Source of the DNA: Argentina anserina
Taxonomy: Eukaryota > Streptophyta > Magnoliopsida > Rosales > Rosaceae
Length of the DNA: 64,000 nt
Direction of reading: 5' to 3'
NCBI RefSeq assembly: GCF_933775445.1
Contig: NW_026089421.1
Span: forward strand, 124,001 to 188,000
Each line of letters starts with the position of its first letter. The first letter of the stretch is position 1. A program made the position numbers and the translations under genes. The notes under the pieces were generated by a model. The model saw only the letters and a program-made list of their open reading frames with translations. It had not been told where the DNA came from and made no database searches. Positions 12,604 to 24,686 of the stretch are shown here, piece by piece.

Positions 12604-15004
12604 TTATATTTGAGAGTTCTGCAAGTGTGGGAGTGTGTTTCTTTCAAACTGAGTATCTTTACATCGTTTGCGTATCTTTACTATTCCAATTGTGTATCTT
12701 TACATTGTTTGCGTATCTTTACTATTCCAATTGTGTATTTTTTCATTTCTCGTTTGGGTATCTTTCTGTAAGGCTTCTGATACGAGTTTCTATTGTATTT
12801 GAGAGTTTTGCAAGTGTGAGAGTGTGTTTCTTTCAAACTGAGTATCTTTACATCGTTTGCGTATCTTTACTATTCCAATTGTGTATCTTTACATCGTTTG
12901 CGTATCTTTACTATTCTAATTGTGTATCTTTTCATTTCTCGTTTGAGTATCTTTCTGTATGGCTTCTGATGCGAGTTTCTATTGTATTTGAGGGTTTTGC
13001 AAGTGTGGGAGTGTGTTTCTTTCAAACTGAGTATCTTTACATCGTTTGCGTATCTTTACTATTCCAATTGTGTATCTTTACTATTCCAATTGTTTATCTT
13101 TACATCGTTTGCGTATCTTTACTATTCCAATTGTGTATCTTTTCATTTCTCGTTTGAGTATCTTTCTGTAAGGCTTCTGATGCGAGTTTCTATTGTATTT
13201 GAGAGTTTTGCAAGTGTGGGAGTGTGTTTCTTTCAAACTGAGTATCTTTACATCGTTTGCGTATCTTTACTATTCCAATTATGTATCTTTACTATTCCAA
13301 TTGTTTATCTTTACATCGTTTGCGTATCTTTACTATTCCAATTGTGTATCTTTTCATTTCTCGTTTGAGTATCTTTCTGTAAGGCTTCTGATGCGAGTTT
13401 CTATTGTATTTGAGAGTTCTGCAAGTGTGGGAGTGTGTTTCTTTCAAACTGAGTATCTTTACATCGTTTGCGTATCTTTACTATTCCAATTGTGTATCTT
13501 TACATCGTTTGCGTATCTTTACTATTCCAATTTTGTATTTTTCATTTCTCGTTTGAGTATCTTTCTGTAAGGCTTCTGATGCGAGTTTCTATTGTATTTG
13601 AGAGTTTTGCAAGTGTGGGAGTGTGTTTCTTTCAAACTGATTATCTTTACATCGTTTGCGTATCTTTACTATTCCAATTGTGTATCTTTTCATTTCTCGT
13701 TTGAGTATCTTTCTGTAAGGCTTTCTGATGCGAGTTTCTATTGAATTTGAGAGTTTTGCAAGTGTGGGAGTGTGTTTCTTTCAAACTGAGTATCTTTACA
13801 TCGTTTGCGTATCTTTACTATTCCAATTGTGTATCTTTTCATTTCTCGTTTGAGTATCTTTCTGTAAGGCTTATGATGCGAGTTTCTATTGTATTTGAGA
13901 GTTTTGCAAGTGTGGGAGTGTGTTTCTTTCAAACTGAGTATCTTTACATCGTTTGCGTATCTTTACTATTCCAATTGTGTATCTTTACATTGTTTGCGTA
14001 TCTTTACTATTCCAATTGTGTATTTTTTCATTTCTCGTTTGGGTATCTTTCTGTAAGGCTTCTGATACGAGTTTCTATTGTATTTGAGAGTTTTGCAAGT
14101 GTGGGAGTGTGTTTCTTTCAAACTGAGTATCTTTACATCGTTTGCGTATCTTTACTATTCCAATTGTGTATCTTTACATCGTTTGCGTATCTTTACTATT
14201 CTAATTGTGTATCTTTTCATTTCTCGTTTGAGTATCTTTCTGTAAGGCTTCTGATGCGAGTTTCTATTGTATTTGAGGGTTTTGCAAGTGTGGCAGTGTG
14301 TTTCATTCAAACTGAGTATCTTTACATCGTTTGCGTATCTTTACTATTCCAATTGTGTATCTTTACTATTCCAATTGTTTATCTTTACATCGTTTGCGTA
14401 TCTTTACTATTCCAATTGTGTATCTTTTCATTTCTCGTTTGAGTATCTTTCTGTAAGGCTTCTGATGCGAGTTTCTATTGTATTTCAGAGTTCTGCAAGT
14501 GTGGGAGTGTGTTTCTTTCAAACTGAGTATCTTTACATCGTTTGCGTATCTTTACTATTCCAATTGTGTATCTTTACATCGTTTGCGTATCTTTACTATT
14601 CCAATTTTGTATCTTTTCATTTCTCGTTTGAGTATCTTTCTGTAAGGCTTCTGATGCGAGTTTCTATTGTATTTGAGAGTTTTGCAAGTGTGGGAGTGTG
14701 TTTCTTTCAAACTGATTATCTTTACATCGTTTGCGTATCTTTACTATTCCAATTGTGTATCTTTTCATTTCTCGTTTGAGTATCTTTCTGTAAGGCTTTC
14801 TGATGCGAGTTTCTATTGTATTTGAGAATTTTGCAAGTGTGGGAGTGTGTTTCTTTCAAACTGAGTATCTTTACATCGTTTGCGTATCTTTACTATTCCA
14901 ATTGTGTATCTTTACATCGTTTGCGTATCTTTACTATTCCAATTGTGTATCTTTTCATTTCTCGTTTGAGTATCTTTCTGTAAGGCTTCTGATGCGAGTT
15001 TCTA
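12604..15004. repeat. 2,401-bp higher-order repeat, copy 2
   Basis: This block follows copy 1 directly. It carries the same rare variants in the same order: the one-base third-box deletion near 13533 and GTGGCAGTGTG near 14292. Differences noticed are GAGAGTTCTG near 13415 where copy 1 has TTTTG, and GGCTTATGATG near 13872 where copy 1 has CTTCTG. So few differences over 2.4 kb suggest a recent duplication. Confidence 0.9.
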
Positions 15005-15558
15005 TTGTATTTGAGAGTTTTGCAAGTGTGGGAGTGTGTTTCTTTCAAACTGAGTATCTTTACATCGTTTGCGTATCTTTACTATTCCAATTGTGTATCT
15101 TTACATCGTTTGCGTATCTTTACTATTCTAATTGTGTATCTTTTCATTTCTCGTTTGAGTATCTTTCTGTAAGGCTTCTGATGCGAGTTTCTATTGTATT
15201 TGAGAGTTTTGCAAGTGTGGGAGTGTGTTTCTTTCAAACTGAGTATCTTTACATCGTTTGCGTATCTTTACTATTCCAATTGTGTATCTTTACATCGTTT
15301 GCGTATCTTTACTATTCCAATTGTGTATCTTTTCATTTCTCGTTTGAGTATCTTTCTGTAAGGCTTCTGATGCGAGTTTCTATTGTATTTGAGAGTTTTG
15401 CAAGTGTGGGAGTGTGTTTCTTTCAAACTGAGTATCTTTACATCGTTTGCGTATCTGTACTATTCCAATTGTGTATCTTTACATCGTTTGCGTATATTTA
15501 CTATTCCAATCGTGTATCTTTTCATTTCTCGTTTCAGTATCTTTCTGTAAGGCTTTTG
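14803..15558. repeat. Reference long units: four tandem 189-bp monomers
   Basis: Four units in a row start at 14803, 14992, 15181 and 15370. Each equals the 148-bp unit plus one extra 41-bp sub-repeat pair (19 + 22 bp). In the first of them GTATCTTT boxes start at 14865, 14884, 14906, 14925, 14947 and 14970, giving spacings of 19, 22, 19, 22 and 23 bp. Because 189 is divisible by three, one plus-strand frame stays open for 253 codons here. That frame closes when a unit changes the frame register or a substitution creates a stop. Other units of this type carry one extra T near the end (GGCTTTCTGATG) and are 190 bp. Confidence 0.93.
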
Positions 15559-15892
15559 ATGTGAGTTTCTATTGTATTTGAGAGTTTTGCAAGTGTGGGA
15601 TTGTGTTTCTTTCAAACTGAGTATCTTTACATCGTTTGCATATCTTTACTATTCCAATTGTGTATCTTTTCATTTCTCGTTTGAGTATCTTTCTGTAAGG
15701 CTTCTGATGCGAGTTTCTATTGTATTTGAGAGTTTTGCAAGTGTGGGAGTGTGTTTCTTTCAAACTCAGTATCTTTACATCGTTTGCATATCTTTACTAT
15801 TCCAATTGTGTATCTTTACATCGTTTGCGTATCTTTACTATTCCAATTGTGTATCTTTTCATTTCTCGTTTGAGTATCTTTCTGTAAGGCTT
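15005..15892. repeat. Transition zone from GTATTT to GAATTT subfamilies
   Basis: Three 189-bp units end at 15558, followed by a unit with CAATCGTG, CGTTTCAG and GATGTGAG. A basic unit and a unit with CAAACTCAG/TTTGCATATC come next. To the left most bodies read TATTGTATTTGAG with a GGCTTCTG end. To the right a body reading TATTGAATTTGAG with an extra T (GGCTTTCTG) becomes common. No other feature is visible. Confidence 0.75.
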
Positions 15893-18492
15893 TCTGATGC
15901 GAGTTTCTATTGAATTTGAGAGTTTTGCAAGTGTGGTAGTGTGTTTCTTTCAAACTGAGTATCTTTACATAGTTTGCGTATCTTTACTATTCCAATTGTG
16001 CATCTTTACATCGTTTGCGTATCTTTACTATTCCAATTGTGTATCTTTTCATTTCTCGTTTGAGTATCTTTCTGTAAGGCTTTCTGATGCGAGTTTCTAT
16101 TGAATTCGAGAGTTTTGCAAGTGTGGGAGTGTGTTTCTTTCAAACTGAGTATCTTTACATCGTTTGCGTATCTTTACTATTCCAATTGTGTATCTTTACA
16201 TCGTTTGCGTATCTTTACTATTCTAATTGTGTATCTTTTCATTTCTCGTTTGAGTATCTTTCTGTAAGGCTTCTGATGCGAGTTTCTATTGTATTTGAGA
16301 GTTTTGCAAGTGTGGGAGTGTGTTTCTTTCAAACTGAGTATCTTTACATCGTTTGCGTATCTTTACTATTCCAATTGTGTATCTTTACATCGTTTGCGTA
16401 TCTTTACTATTCCAATTGTGTATCTTTTCATTTCTCGTTTTAGTATCTTTCTGTAAGGCTTCTGATTCGAGTTTCTATTGTATTTGAGAGTTTTGCAAGT
16501 GTGGGAGTGTGTTTCTTTCAAACTGAGTATCTTTACATCGTTTGCGTATCTGTACTATTCCAATTGTGTATCTTTACATCGTTTGCGTATCTTTACTATT
16601 CCAATCGTGTATCTTTTCATTTCTCGTTTCAGTATCTTTCTGTAAGGCTTTTGATGTGAGTTTCTATTGTATTTGAGAGTTTTGCAAGTGTGGGAGTGTG
16701 TTTCTTTCAAACTGAGTATCTTTACATCGTTTGCATATCTTTACTATTCCAATTGTGTATCTTTTCATTTCTCGTTTGAGTATCTTTCTGTAAGGCTTTC
16801 TGATGCGAGTTTCTATTGAGTTTGTGAGTTTTGCAAGTGTGGGAGTGTGTTTCTTTCAAACTGAGTATCTTTACATCGTTTGCGTATCTTTACTATTCCA
16901 ATTGTGTATCTTTTCAATTCTCGTTTGAGTATCTTTCTGGACGGTTATCTGATGCGAGTTTCTATTGAATTTGAGAGTTTTGCAAGTGTGGGAGTGTGTT
17001 TCTTTCAAACTGAGTATCTTTACATCGTTTGCGTATCTTTACTATTCCAATTGTGTATCTTTTCATTTCTCGTTTGAGTATCTTTCTGTAAGGCTTCTGA
17101 TGCGAGTTTCTATTGTATTTGAGAGTTCTGCAAGTGTGGGAGAGTGTTTCTTTCAAACTGAGTATCTTTACATCATTTGCGTATCTTTACTATTCCAATT
17201 GTGTATCTTTTCCATTCTGCTTTTCGTATCTTTCTGTAAGGCTTTCTGATGCGAGTTTCTATTGAATTTGAGAGTTTTGCAAGTGTGGGAGTGGGTTTCT
17301 TTCAAACTGAGTATCTTTACATCGTTTGCGTATCTTTACTATTCCAATTGTGTATCTTTTCATTTCTCGTTTGAGTATCTTTTTGTAAGGCTTTCTGATG
17401 CAAGTTTCTATTGAATTTGAGAGTTTTGCAAGTGTGGGAGTGTGTTACTTTCAAACAGAGTATCTTTACATCGTTTGCATATCTTTACTATTCCAATTGT
17501 GTATCTTTACATCGTTTGCGAATCTTTACTATTCCAATTGTGTATCTTTTCATTTCTCGTTTGAGTATCTTTCTGTAAGCCTTCTGACGCGAGTTTCTAT
17601 TGTATTTGAGAGTTTTGCAAGTGTGGGAGTGTGTTTCTTTCAAACTGAGTATCTTTACATCGTTTGCGTATCTTTACTATTCCAATTGTGTATCTTTACA
17701 TCGTTTCCGTATCTTTACTATTCCAATTGTGTATCTTTCATTTCTCGTTTGAGTATCTTTCTGTAAGGCTTCTGATGCGAGTTTCTATTGTATTTGAGAG
17801 TTTTGCAAGTGTGGGAGTGTGTTTCTTTCAAACTGAGTATCTTTACATCGTTTGCGTATCTTTACTATTCCAATTGTGTATCTTTACATCGATTGCGTAT
17901 CTTTACTATTCCAATTGTGTATCTTTTCATTTCTCGTTTGAGTATCTTTCTGTAAGGCTTTCTGATGCGAGTTTCTATTGAATTTGAGAGTTTTGCAAGT
18001 GTGGGAGTGTGTTTCTTTCAAACTGAGTATCTTTACATCGTTTGCGTATCTTTACTATTCCAATTGTGTATCTTTTCATTTCTCGTTTGAGTATCTTTCT
18101 GTAAGGCTTCTGATGCGAGTTTCTATTGTATTTGAGAGTTTTGCAAGTGTGGGAGTGTGTTTCTTTCAAACTCAGTATCTTTACATCGTTTGCATATCTT
18201 TACTATTCCAATTGTGTATCTTTACATCGTTTGCGTATCTTTACTATTCCAATTGTGTATCTTTTCATTTCTCGTTTGAGTATCTTTCTGTAAGGCTTTC
18301 TGATGCGAGTTTCTATTGAATTTGAGAGTTTTGCAAGTGTGGGAGTGTGTTTCTTTCAAACTGAGTATCTTTACATAGTTTGCGTATCTTTACTATTCCA
18401 ATTGTGCATCTTTACATCGTTTGCGTATCTTTACTATTCCAATTGTGTATCTTTTCATTTCTCGTTTGAGTATCTTTCTGTAAGGCTTTCTG

Positions 18493-18663
18493 ATGCGAGT
18501 TTCTATTGAATTCGAGAGTTTTGCAAGTGTGGGAGTGTGTTTCTTTCAAACTGAGTATCTTTACTATTCCAAATGTGTATCTTTACATCGTTTGCGTATC
18601 TTTACTATTCCAATTGTGTATCTTTTCATTTCTCGTTTGAGTATCTTTCTGTAAGGCTTTCTG
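18493..18663. repeat. Reference 171-bp unit lacking one 19-bp box
   Basis: From ATGCGAG at 18493 to the next at 18664 is 171 bp, which is the 190-bp unit minus its first 19-bp sub-repeat. The join reads GTATCTTTACTATTCCAAATG, cut here at its first boxes: the first box runs straight into the TATTCC tail, with a linked T-to-A change (CCAAATG). Same-type units start at about 19530, 22890, 23927, 27758, 36014, 40076, 42308 and 43195. All but the units at 19530 and 23927 are followed by a unit carrying GTGTTTGTTTC, so the pair travels together. The deletion fits one exchange between neighbouring boxes, then amplification. Confidence 0.88.
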
Positions 18664-19861
18664 ATGCGAGTTTCTATTGTATTTGAGAGTTTTGCAAGTG
18701 TGGGAGTGTGTTTGTTTCAAACTGAGTATCTTTACATCGTTTGCGTATCTTTACTATTCCAATTGCGTATCTTTTCATTTCTCGTTTGAGTATCTTTATG
18801 TAAGGCTTCTGATGCGAGTTTCTATTGTATTTGAGAGTTTTGCAAGTGTGGGAGTGTGTTTCTTTCAAACTGAGTATCTTTACATCGTTTGCGTATCTTT
18901 ACTATTCCAATTGTGTATCTTTACATCGGTTGCGTATCTTTACTATTCCAATTGTGTATCTTTTCATTTCTCGTTTGAGTATCTTTCTGTAAGGCTTTCT
19001 GATGCGAGTTTCTATTGAATTTGAGAGTTTTGCAAGTGTGGGAGTGTGTTTCTTTCAAACTGAGTATCTTTACATCGTTTGCGTATCTTTACTATTCCAA
19101 TTGTGTATCTTTTCATTTCTCGTTTGAGTATCTTTCTGTAAGGCTTCTGATGCGAGTTTCTATTGTATTTGAGAGTTTTGCAAGTGTGGGAGTGTGTTTC
19201 TTTCAAACTCAGTATCTTTACATCGTTTGCATATCTTTACTATTCCAATTGTGTATCTTTACATCGTTTGCGTATCTTTACTATTCCAATTGTGTATCTT
19301 TTCATTTCTCGTTTGAGTATCTTTCTGTAAGGCTTTCTGATGCGAGTTTCTATTGAATTTGAGAGTTTTGCAAGTGTGGGAGTGTGTTTCTTTCAAACTG
19401 AGTATCTTTACATAGTTTGCGTATCTTTACTATTCCAATTGTGCATCTTTACATCGTTTGCGTATCTTTACTATTCCAATTGTGTATCTTTTCATTTCTC
19501 GTTTGAGTATCTTTCTGTAAGGCTTTCTGATGCGAGTTTCTATTGAATTTGAGAGTTTTGCAAGTGTGGGAGTGTGTTTCTTTCAAACTGAGTATCTTTA
19601 CTATTCCAAATGTGTATCTTTACATCGTTTGCGTATCTTTACTATTCCAATTGTGTATCTTTTCATTTCTCGTTTGAGTATCTTTCCGTAAGGCTTTCTG
19701 ATGCGAGTTTCTATTGAATTTGAGAGTTTTGCAAGTGTGGGAGTGTGTTTCTTTCAAACTGAGTATCTTTACATCGTTTGCGTATCTTTACTATTCCAAT
19801 TGTGTATCTTTACATTTCTCGTTTGAGTATCTTTCTGTAAGGCTTCTGATGCGAGTTTCTA

Positions 19862-20157
19862 TTGTATTTGAGAGTTTTGCAAGTGTGGGAGTGTGTTTCT
19901 TTCAAACTGAGTATCTTTACATCGTTTGCGTATCTTTACTATTCCAATTGTGTATCTTTTCATTTCTCGTTTGAGTATCTTTCTGTAAGGCTTCTGATGC
20001 GAGTTTCTATTGTATTTGAGAGTTTTGCAAGTGTGGGAGTGTGTTTCTTTCAAACTGAGTATCTTTACATCGTTTGCGTATCTTTACTATTCCAATTGTG
20101 TATCTTTTCATTTCTCGTTTGAGTATCTTTCTGTAAGGCTTCTGATGCGAGTTTCTA
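19862..20157. repeat. Reference basic units: two tandem 148-bp monomers
   Basis: Two consecutive near-identical basic units begin at 19862 and 20010, exactly 148 bp apart, both starting TTGTATTTGAGAG. Base count of one unit is T 69, G 30, A 27, C 22. GTATCTTT boxes fall at about unit positions 51, 70, 92 and 115, so four boxes occupy less than half of the unit and the other 84 bp have none. The close relative at 19714-19861 differs by GAATTT in place of GTATTT and by ACATTT in place of TCATTT in the third box. Nearly the same run recurs at 24111 and at 36577. This is the smallest unit type seen. Confidence 0.93.
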
Positions 20158-20289
20158 TTGTATTTGAGAGTTTTGCAAGTGTGGGAGTGTGTTTCTTTCA
20201 AACTGAGTATCTTTACATCGTTTGCGTATCTTTACTATTCCAATTGCGTATCTTTTCATTTCTCGTTTGAGTATCTTTATGTAAGGCTT

Positions 20290-23200
20290 TCTGATGCGAG
20301 TTTCTATTGAATTTGAGAGTTTTGCAAGTGTGGTAGTGTGTTTCTTTCAAACTGAGTATCTTTACATAGTTTGCGTATCTTTACTATTCCAATTGTGCAT
20401 CTTTACATCGTTTGCGTATCTTTACTATTCCAATTGTGTATCTTTTCATTTCTCGTTTGAGTATCTTTCTGTAAGGCTTTCTGATGCGAGTTTCTATTGA
20501 ATTCGAGAGTTTTGCAAGTGTGGGAGTGTGTTTCTTTCAAACTGAGTATCTTTACATCGTTTGCGTATCTTTACTATTCCAATTGTGTATCTTTACATCG
20601 TTTGCGTATCTTTACTATTCTAATTGTGTATCTTTTCATTTCTCGTTTGAGTATCTTTCTGTAAGGCTTCTGATGCGAGTTTCTATTGTATTTGAGAGTT
20701 TTGCAAGTGTGGGAGTGTGTTTCTTTCAAACTGAGTATCTTTACATCGTTTGCGTATCTTTACTATTCCAATTGTGTATCTTTACATCGTTTGCGTATCT
20801 TTACTATTCCAATTGTGTATCTTTTCATTTCTCGTTTTAGTATCTTTCTGTAAGGCTTCTGATTCGAGTTTCTATTGTATTTGAGAGTTTTGCAAGTGTG
20901 GGAGTGTGTTTCTTTCAAACTGAGTATCTTTACATCGTTTGCGTATCTGTACTATTCCAATTGTGTATCTTTACATCGTTTGCGTATCTTTACTATTCCA
21001 ATCGTGTATCTTTTCATTTCTCGTTTCAGTATCTTTCTGTAAGGCTTTTGATGTGAGTTTCTATTGTATTTGAGAGTTTTGCAAGTGTGGGAGTGTGTTT
21101 CTTTCAAACTGAGTATCTTTACATCGTTTGCATATCTTTACTATTCCAATTGTGTATCTTTTCATTTCTCGTTTGAGTATCTTTCTGTAAGGCTTTCTGA
21201 TGCGAGTTTCTATTGAGTTTGTGAGTTTTGCAAGTGTGGGAGTGTGTTTCTTTCAAACTGAGTATCTTTACATCGTTTGCGTATCTTTACTATTCCAATT
21301 GTGTATCTTTTCAATTCTCGTTTGAGTATCTTTCTGGACGGTTATCTGATGCGAGTTTCTATTGAATTTGAGAGTTTTGCAAGTGTGGGAGTGTGTTTCT
21401 TTCAAACTGAGTATCTTTACATCGTTTGCGTATCTTTACTATTCCAATTGTGTATCTTTTCATTTCTCGTTTGAGTATCTTTCTGTAAGGCTTCTGATGC
21501 GAGTTTCTATTGTATTTGAGAGTTCTGCAAGTGTGGGAGAGTGTTTCTTTCAAACTGAGTATCTTTACATCATTTGCGTATCTTTACTATTCCAATTGTG
21601 TATCTTTTCCATTCTGCTTTTCGTATCTTTCTGTAAGGCTTTCTGATGCGAGTTTCTATTGAATTTGAGAGTTTTGCAAGTGTGGGAGTGGGTTTCTTTC
21701 AAACTGAGTATCTTTACATCGTTTGCGTATCTTTACTATTCCAATTGTGTATCTTTTCATTTCTCGTTTGAGTATCTTTTTGTAAGGCTTTCTGATGCAA
21801 GTTTCTATTGAATTTGAGAGTTTTGCAAGTGTGGGAGTGTGTTACTTTCAAACAGAGTATCTTTACATCGTTTGCATATCTTTACTATTCCAATTGTGTA
21901 TCTTTACATCGTTTGCGAATCTTTACTATTCCAATTGTGTATCTTTTCATTTCTCGTTTGAGTATCTTTCTGTAAGCCTTCTGACGCGAGTTTCTATTGT
22001 ATTTGAGAGTTTTGCAAGTGTGGGAGTGTGTTTCTTTCAAACTGAGTATCTTTACATCGTTTGCGTATCTTTACTATTCCAATTGTGTATCTTTACATCG
22101 TTTCCGTATCTTTACTATTCCAATTGTGTATCTTTCATTTCTCGTTTGAGTATCTTTCTGTAAGGCTTCTGATGCGAGTTTCTATTGTATTTGAGAGTTT
22201 TGCAAGTGTGGGAGTGTGTTTCTTTCAAACTGAGTATCTTTACATCGTTTGCGTATCTTTACTATTCCAATTGTGTATCTTTACATCGATTGCGTATCTT
22301 TACTATTCCAATTGTGTATCTTTTCATTTCTCGTTTGAGTATCTTTCTGTAAGGCTTTCTGATGCGAGTTTCTATTGAATTTGAGAGTTTTGCAAGTGTG
22401 GGAGTGTGTTTCTTTCAAACTGAGTATCTTTACATCGTTTGCGTATCTTTACTATTCCAATTGTGTATCTTTTCATTTCTCGTTTGAGTATCTTTCTGTA
22501 AGGCTTCTGATGCGAGTTTCTATTGTATTTGAGAGTTTTGCAAGTGTGGGAGTGTGTTTCTTTCAAACTCAGTATCTTTACATCGTTTGCATATCTTTAC
22601 TATTCCAATTGTGTATCTTTACATCGTTTGCGTATCTTTACTATTCCAATTGTGTATCTTTTCATTTCTCGTTTGAGTATCTTTCTGTAAGGCTTTCTGA
22701 TGCGAGTTTCTATTGAATTTGAGAGTTTTGCAAGTGTGGGAGTGTGTTTCTTTCAAACTGAGTATCTTTACATAGTTTGCGTATCTTTACTATTCCAATT
22801 GTGCATCTTTACATCGTTTGCGTATCTTTACTATTCCAATTGTGTATCTTTTCATTTCTCGTTTGAGTATCTTTCTGTAAGGCTTTCTGATGCGAGTTTC
22901 TATTGAATTCGAGAGTTTTGCAAGTGTGGGAGTGTGTTTCTTTCAAACTGAGTATCTTTACTATTCCAAATGTGTATCTTTACATCGTTTGCGTATCTTT
23001 ACTATTCCAATTGTGTATCTTTTCATTTCTCGTTTGAGTATCTTTCTGTAAGGCTTTCTGATGCGAGTTTCTATTGTATTTGAGAGTTTTGCAAGTGTGG
23101 GAGTGTGTTTGTTTCAAACTGAGTATCTTTACATCGTTTGCGTATCTTTACTATTCCAATTGCGTATCTTTTCATTTCTCGTTTGAGTATCTTTATGTAA

Positions 23201-24686
23201 GGCTTCTGATGCGAGTTTCTATTGTATTTGAGAGTTTTGCAAGTGTGGGAGTGTGTTTCTTTCAAACTGAGTATCTTTACATCGTTTGCGTATCTTTACT
23301 ATTCCAATTGTGTATCTTTACATCGGTTGCGTATCTTTACTATTCCAATTGTGTATCTTTTCATTTCTCGTTTGAGTATCTTTCTGTAAGGCTTTCTGAT
23401 GCGAGTTTCTATTGAATTTGAGAGTTTTGCAAGTGTGGGAGTGTGTTTCTTTCAAACTGAGTATCTTTACATCGTTTGCGTATCTTTACTATTCCAATTG
23501 TGTATCTTTTCATTTCTCGTTTGAGTATCTTTCTGTAAGGCTTCTGATGCGAGTTTCTATTGTATTTGAGAGTTTTGCAAGTGTGGGAGTGTGTTTCTTT
23601 CAAACTCAGTATCTTTACATCGTTTGCATATCTTTACTATTCCAATTGTGTATCTTTACATCGTTTGCGTATCTTTACTATTCCAATTGTGTATCTTTTC
23701 ATTTCTCGTTTGAGTATCTTTCTGTAAGGCTTTCTGATGCGAGTTTCTATTGAATTTGAGAGTTTTGCAAGTGTGGGAGTGTGTTTCTTTCAAACTGAGT
23801 ATCTTTACATAGTTTGCGTATCTTTACTATTCCAATTGTGCATCTTTACATCGTTTGCGTATCTTTACTATTCCAATTGTGTATCTTTTCATTTCTCGTT
23901 TGAGTATCTTTCTGTAAGGCTTTCTGATGCGAGTTTCTATTGAATTCGAGAGTTTTGCAAGTGTGGGAGTGTGTTTCTTTCAAACTGAGTATCTTTACTA
24001 TTCCAAATGTGTATCTTTACATCGTTTGCGTATCTTTACTATTCCAATTGTGTATCTTTTCATTTCTCGTTTGAGTATCTTTCCGTAAGGCTTTCTGATG
24101 CGAGTTTCTATTGAATTTGAGAGTTTTGCAAGTGTGGGAGTGTGTTTCTTTCAAACTGAGTATCTTTACATCGTTTGCGTATCTTTACTATTCCAATTGT
24201 GTATCTTTACATTTCTCGTTTGAGTATCTTTCTGTAAGGCTTCTGATGCGAGTTTCTATTGTATTTGAGAGTTTTGCAAGTGTGGGAGTGTGTTTCTTTC
24301 AAACTGAGTATCTTTACATCGTTTGCGTATCTTTACTATTCCAATTGTGTATCTTTTCATTTCTCGTTTGAGTATCTTTCTGTAAGGCTTCTGATGCGAG
24401 TTTCTATTGTATTTGAGAGTTTTGCAAGTGTGGGAGTGTGTTTCTTTCAAACTGAGTATCTTTACATCGTTTGCGTATCTTTACTATTCCAATTGTGTAT
24501 CTTTTCATTTCTCGTTTGAGTATCTTTCTGTAAGGCTTCTGATGCGAGTTTCTATTGTATTTGAGAGTTTTGCAAGTGTGGGAGTGTGTTTCTTTCAAAC
24601 TGAGTATCTTTACATCGTTTGCGTATCTTTACTATTCCAATTGCGTATCTTTTCATTTCTCGTTTGAGTATCTTTATGTAAGGCTT
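20290..24686. repeat. 4,397-bp higher-order repeat, copy 2
   Basis: This is a direct tandem copy of the preceding block with all marker variants in the same order. The only difference I noticed is T at 19550 against C at 23947 (GAATTT against GAATTC). I did not compare every base. Beyond 24686 the sequence changes to a CAATTGTGGG unit instead of the GTGGTAGTG unit, which fixes the right edge. This is one of the youngest-looking large duplications in the window, unless it is an assembly effect. Confidence 0.92.

Larger units (their letters stand above)
15893..20289. repeat. 4,397-bp higher-order repeat, copy 1
   Basis: The block starts with a GAATTT unit marked GTGTGGTAGTG and a CATAGTTTGCG box. 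It continues through CAATCGTG/GATGTGAG units, a GAGTTTGTGAG unit, GGACGG units, GTGTTACTTTC/CAAACAGAG units, a TTTCCG unit with the short third box (ATCTTTCATTTC), 171-bp units and a run of basic units. It matches 20290-24686 throughout at an offset of 4,397 bp. It ends at the TTTATGTAAGG unit near 20280. Confidence 0.92.

Noticed and set aside
14865..14977. GTATCTTT (AAAGATAC on the other strand) as a GATA-factor site, or a CENP-B-like box in the unit
   Set aside because: AGATAC lacks the final purine of the usual WGATAR site, and I could not find a CENP-B box pattern in the unit. A protein-binding role for the octamer remains possible but has no support beyond its repetition.
14803..15564. 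Long stop-free frames (to about 254 codons) with a 63-residue, Phe-, Ser-, Leu-, Tyr- and Cys-rich repeat, suggestive of a repetitive membrane or secreted protein
   Set aside because: The frame stays open only because the 189-bp unit is a multiple of three. It shifts at almost every 148-, 149-, 190- or 211-bp unit. Related open frames appear in more than one register, many begin at TTG and not ATG, and variants between units change amino acids freely (for example ESF, ENF, EGF, ESS). A 63-codon stop-free run in T-rich, A-poor DNA is not rare by chance (roughly 5% per frame).
20007..20201. Recurring 64-codon minus-strand open frames, very similar at dozens of places
   Set aside because: They are the reverse complement of the 148-bp unit, begin and end at fixed points of it, and recur wherever two unit bodies lie 148-149 bp apart. 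No conserved start context, terminator or domain is visible.
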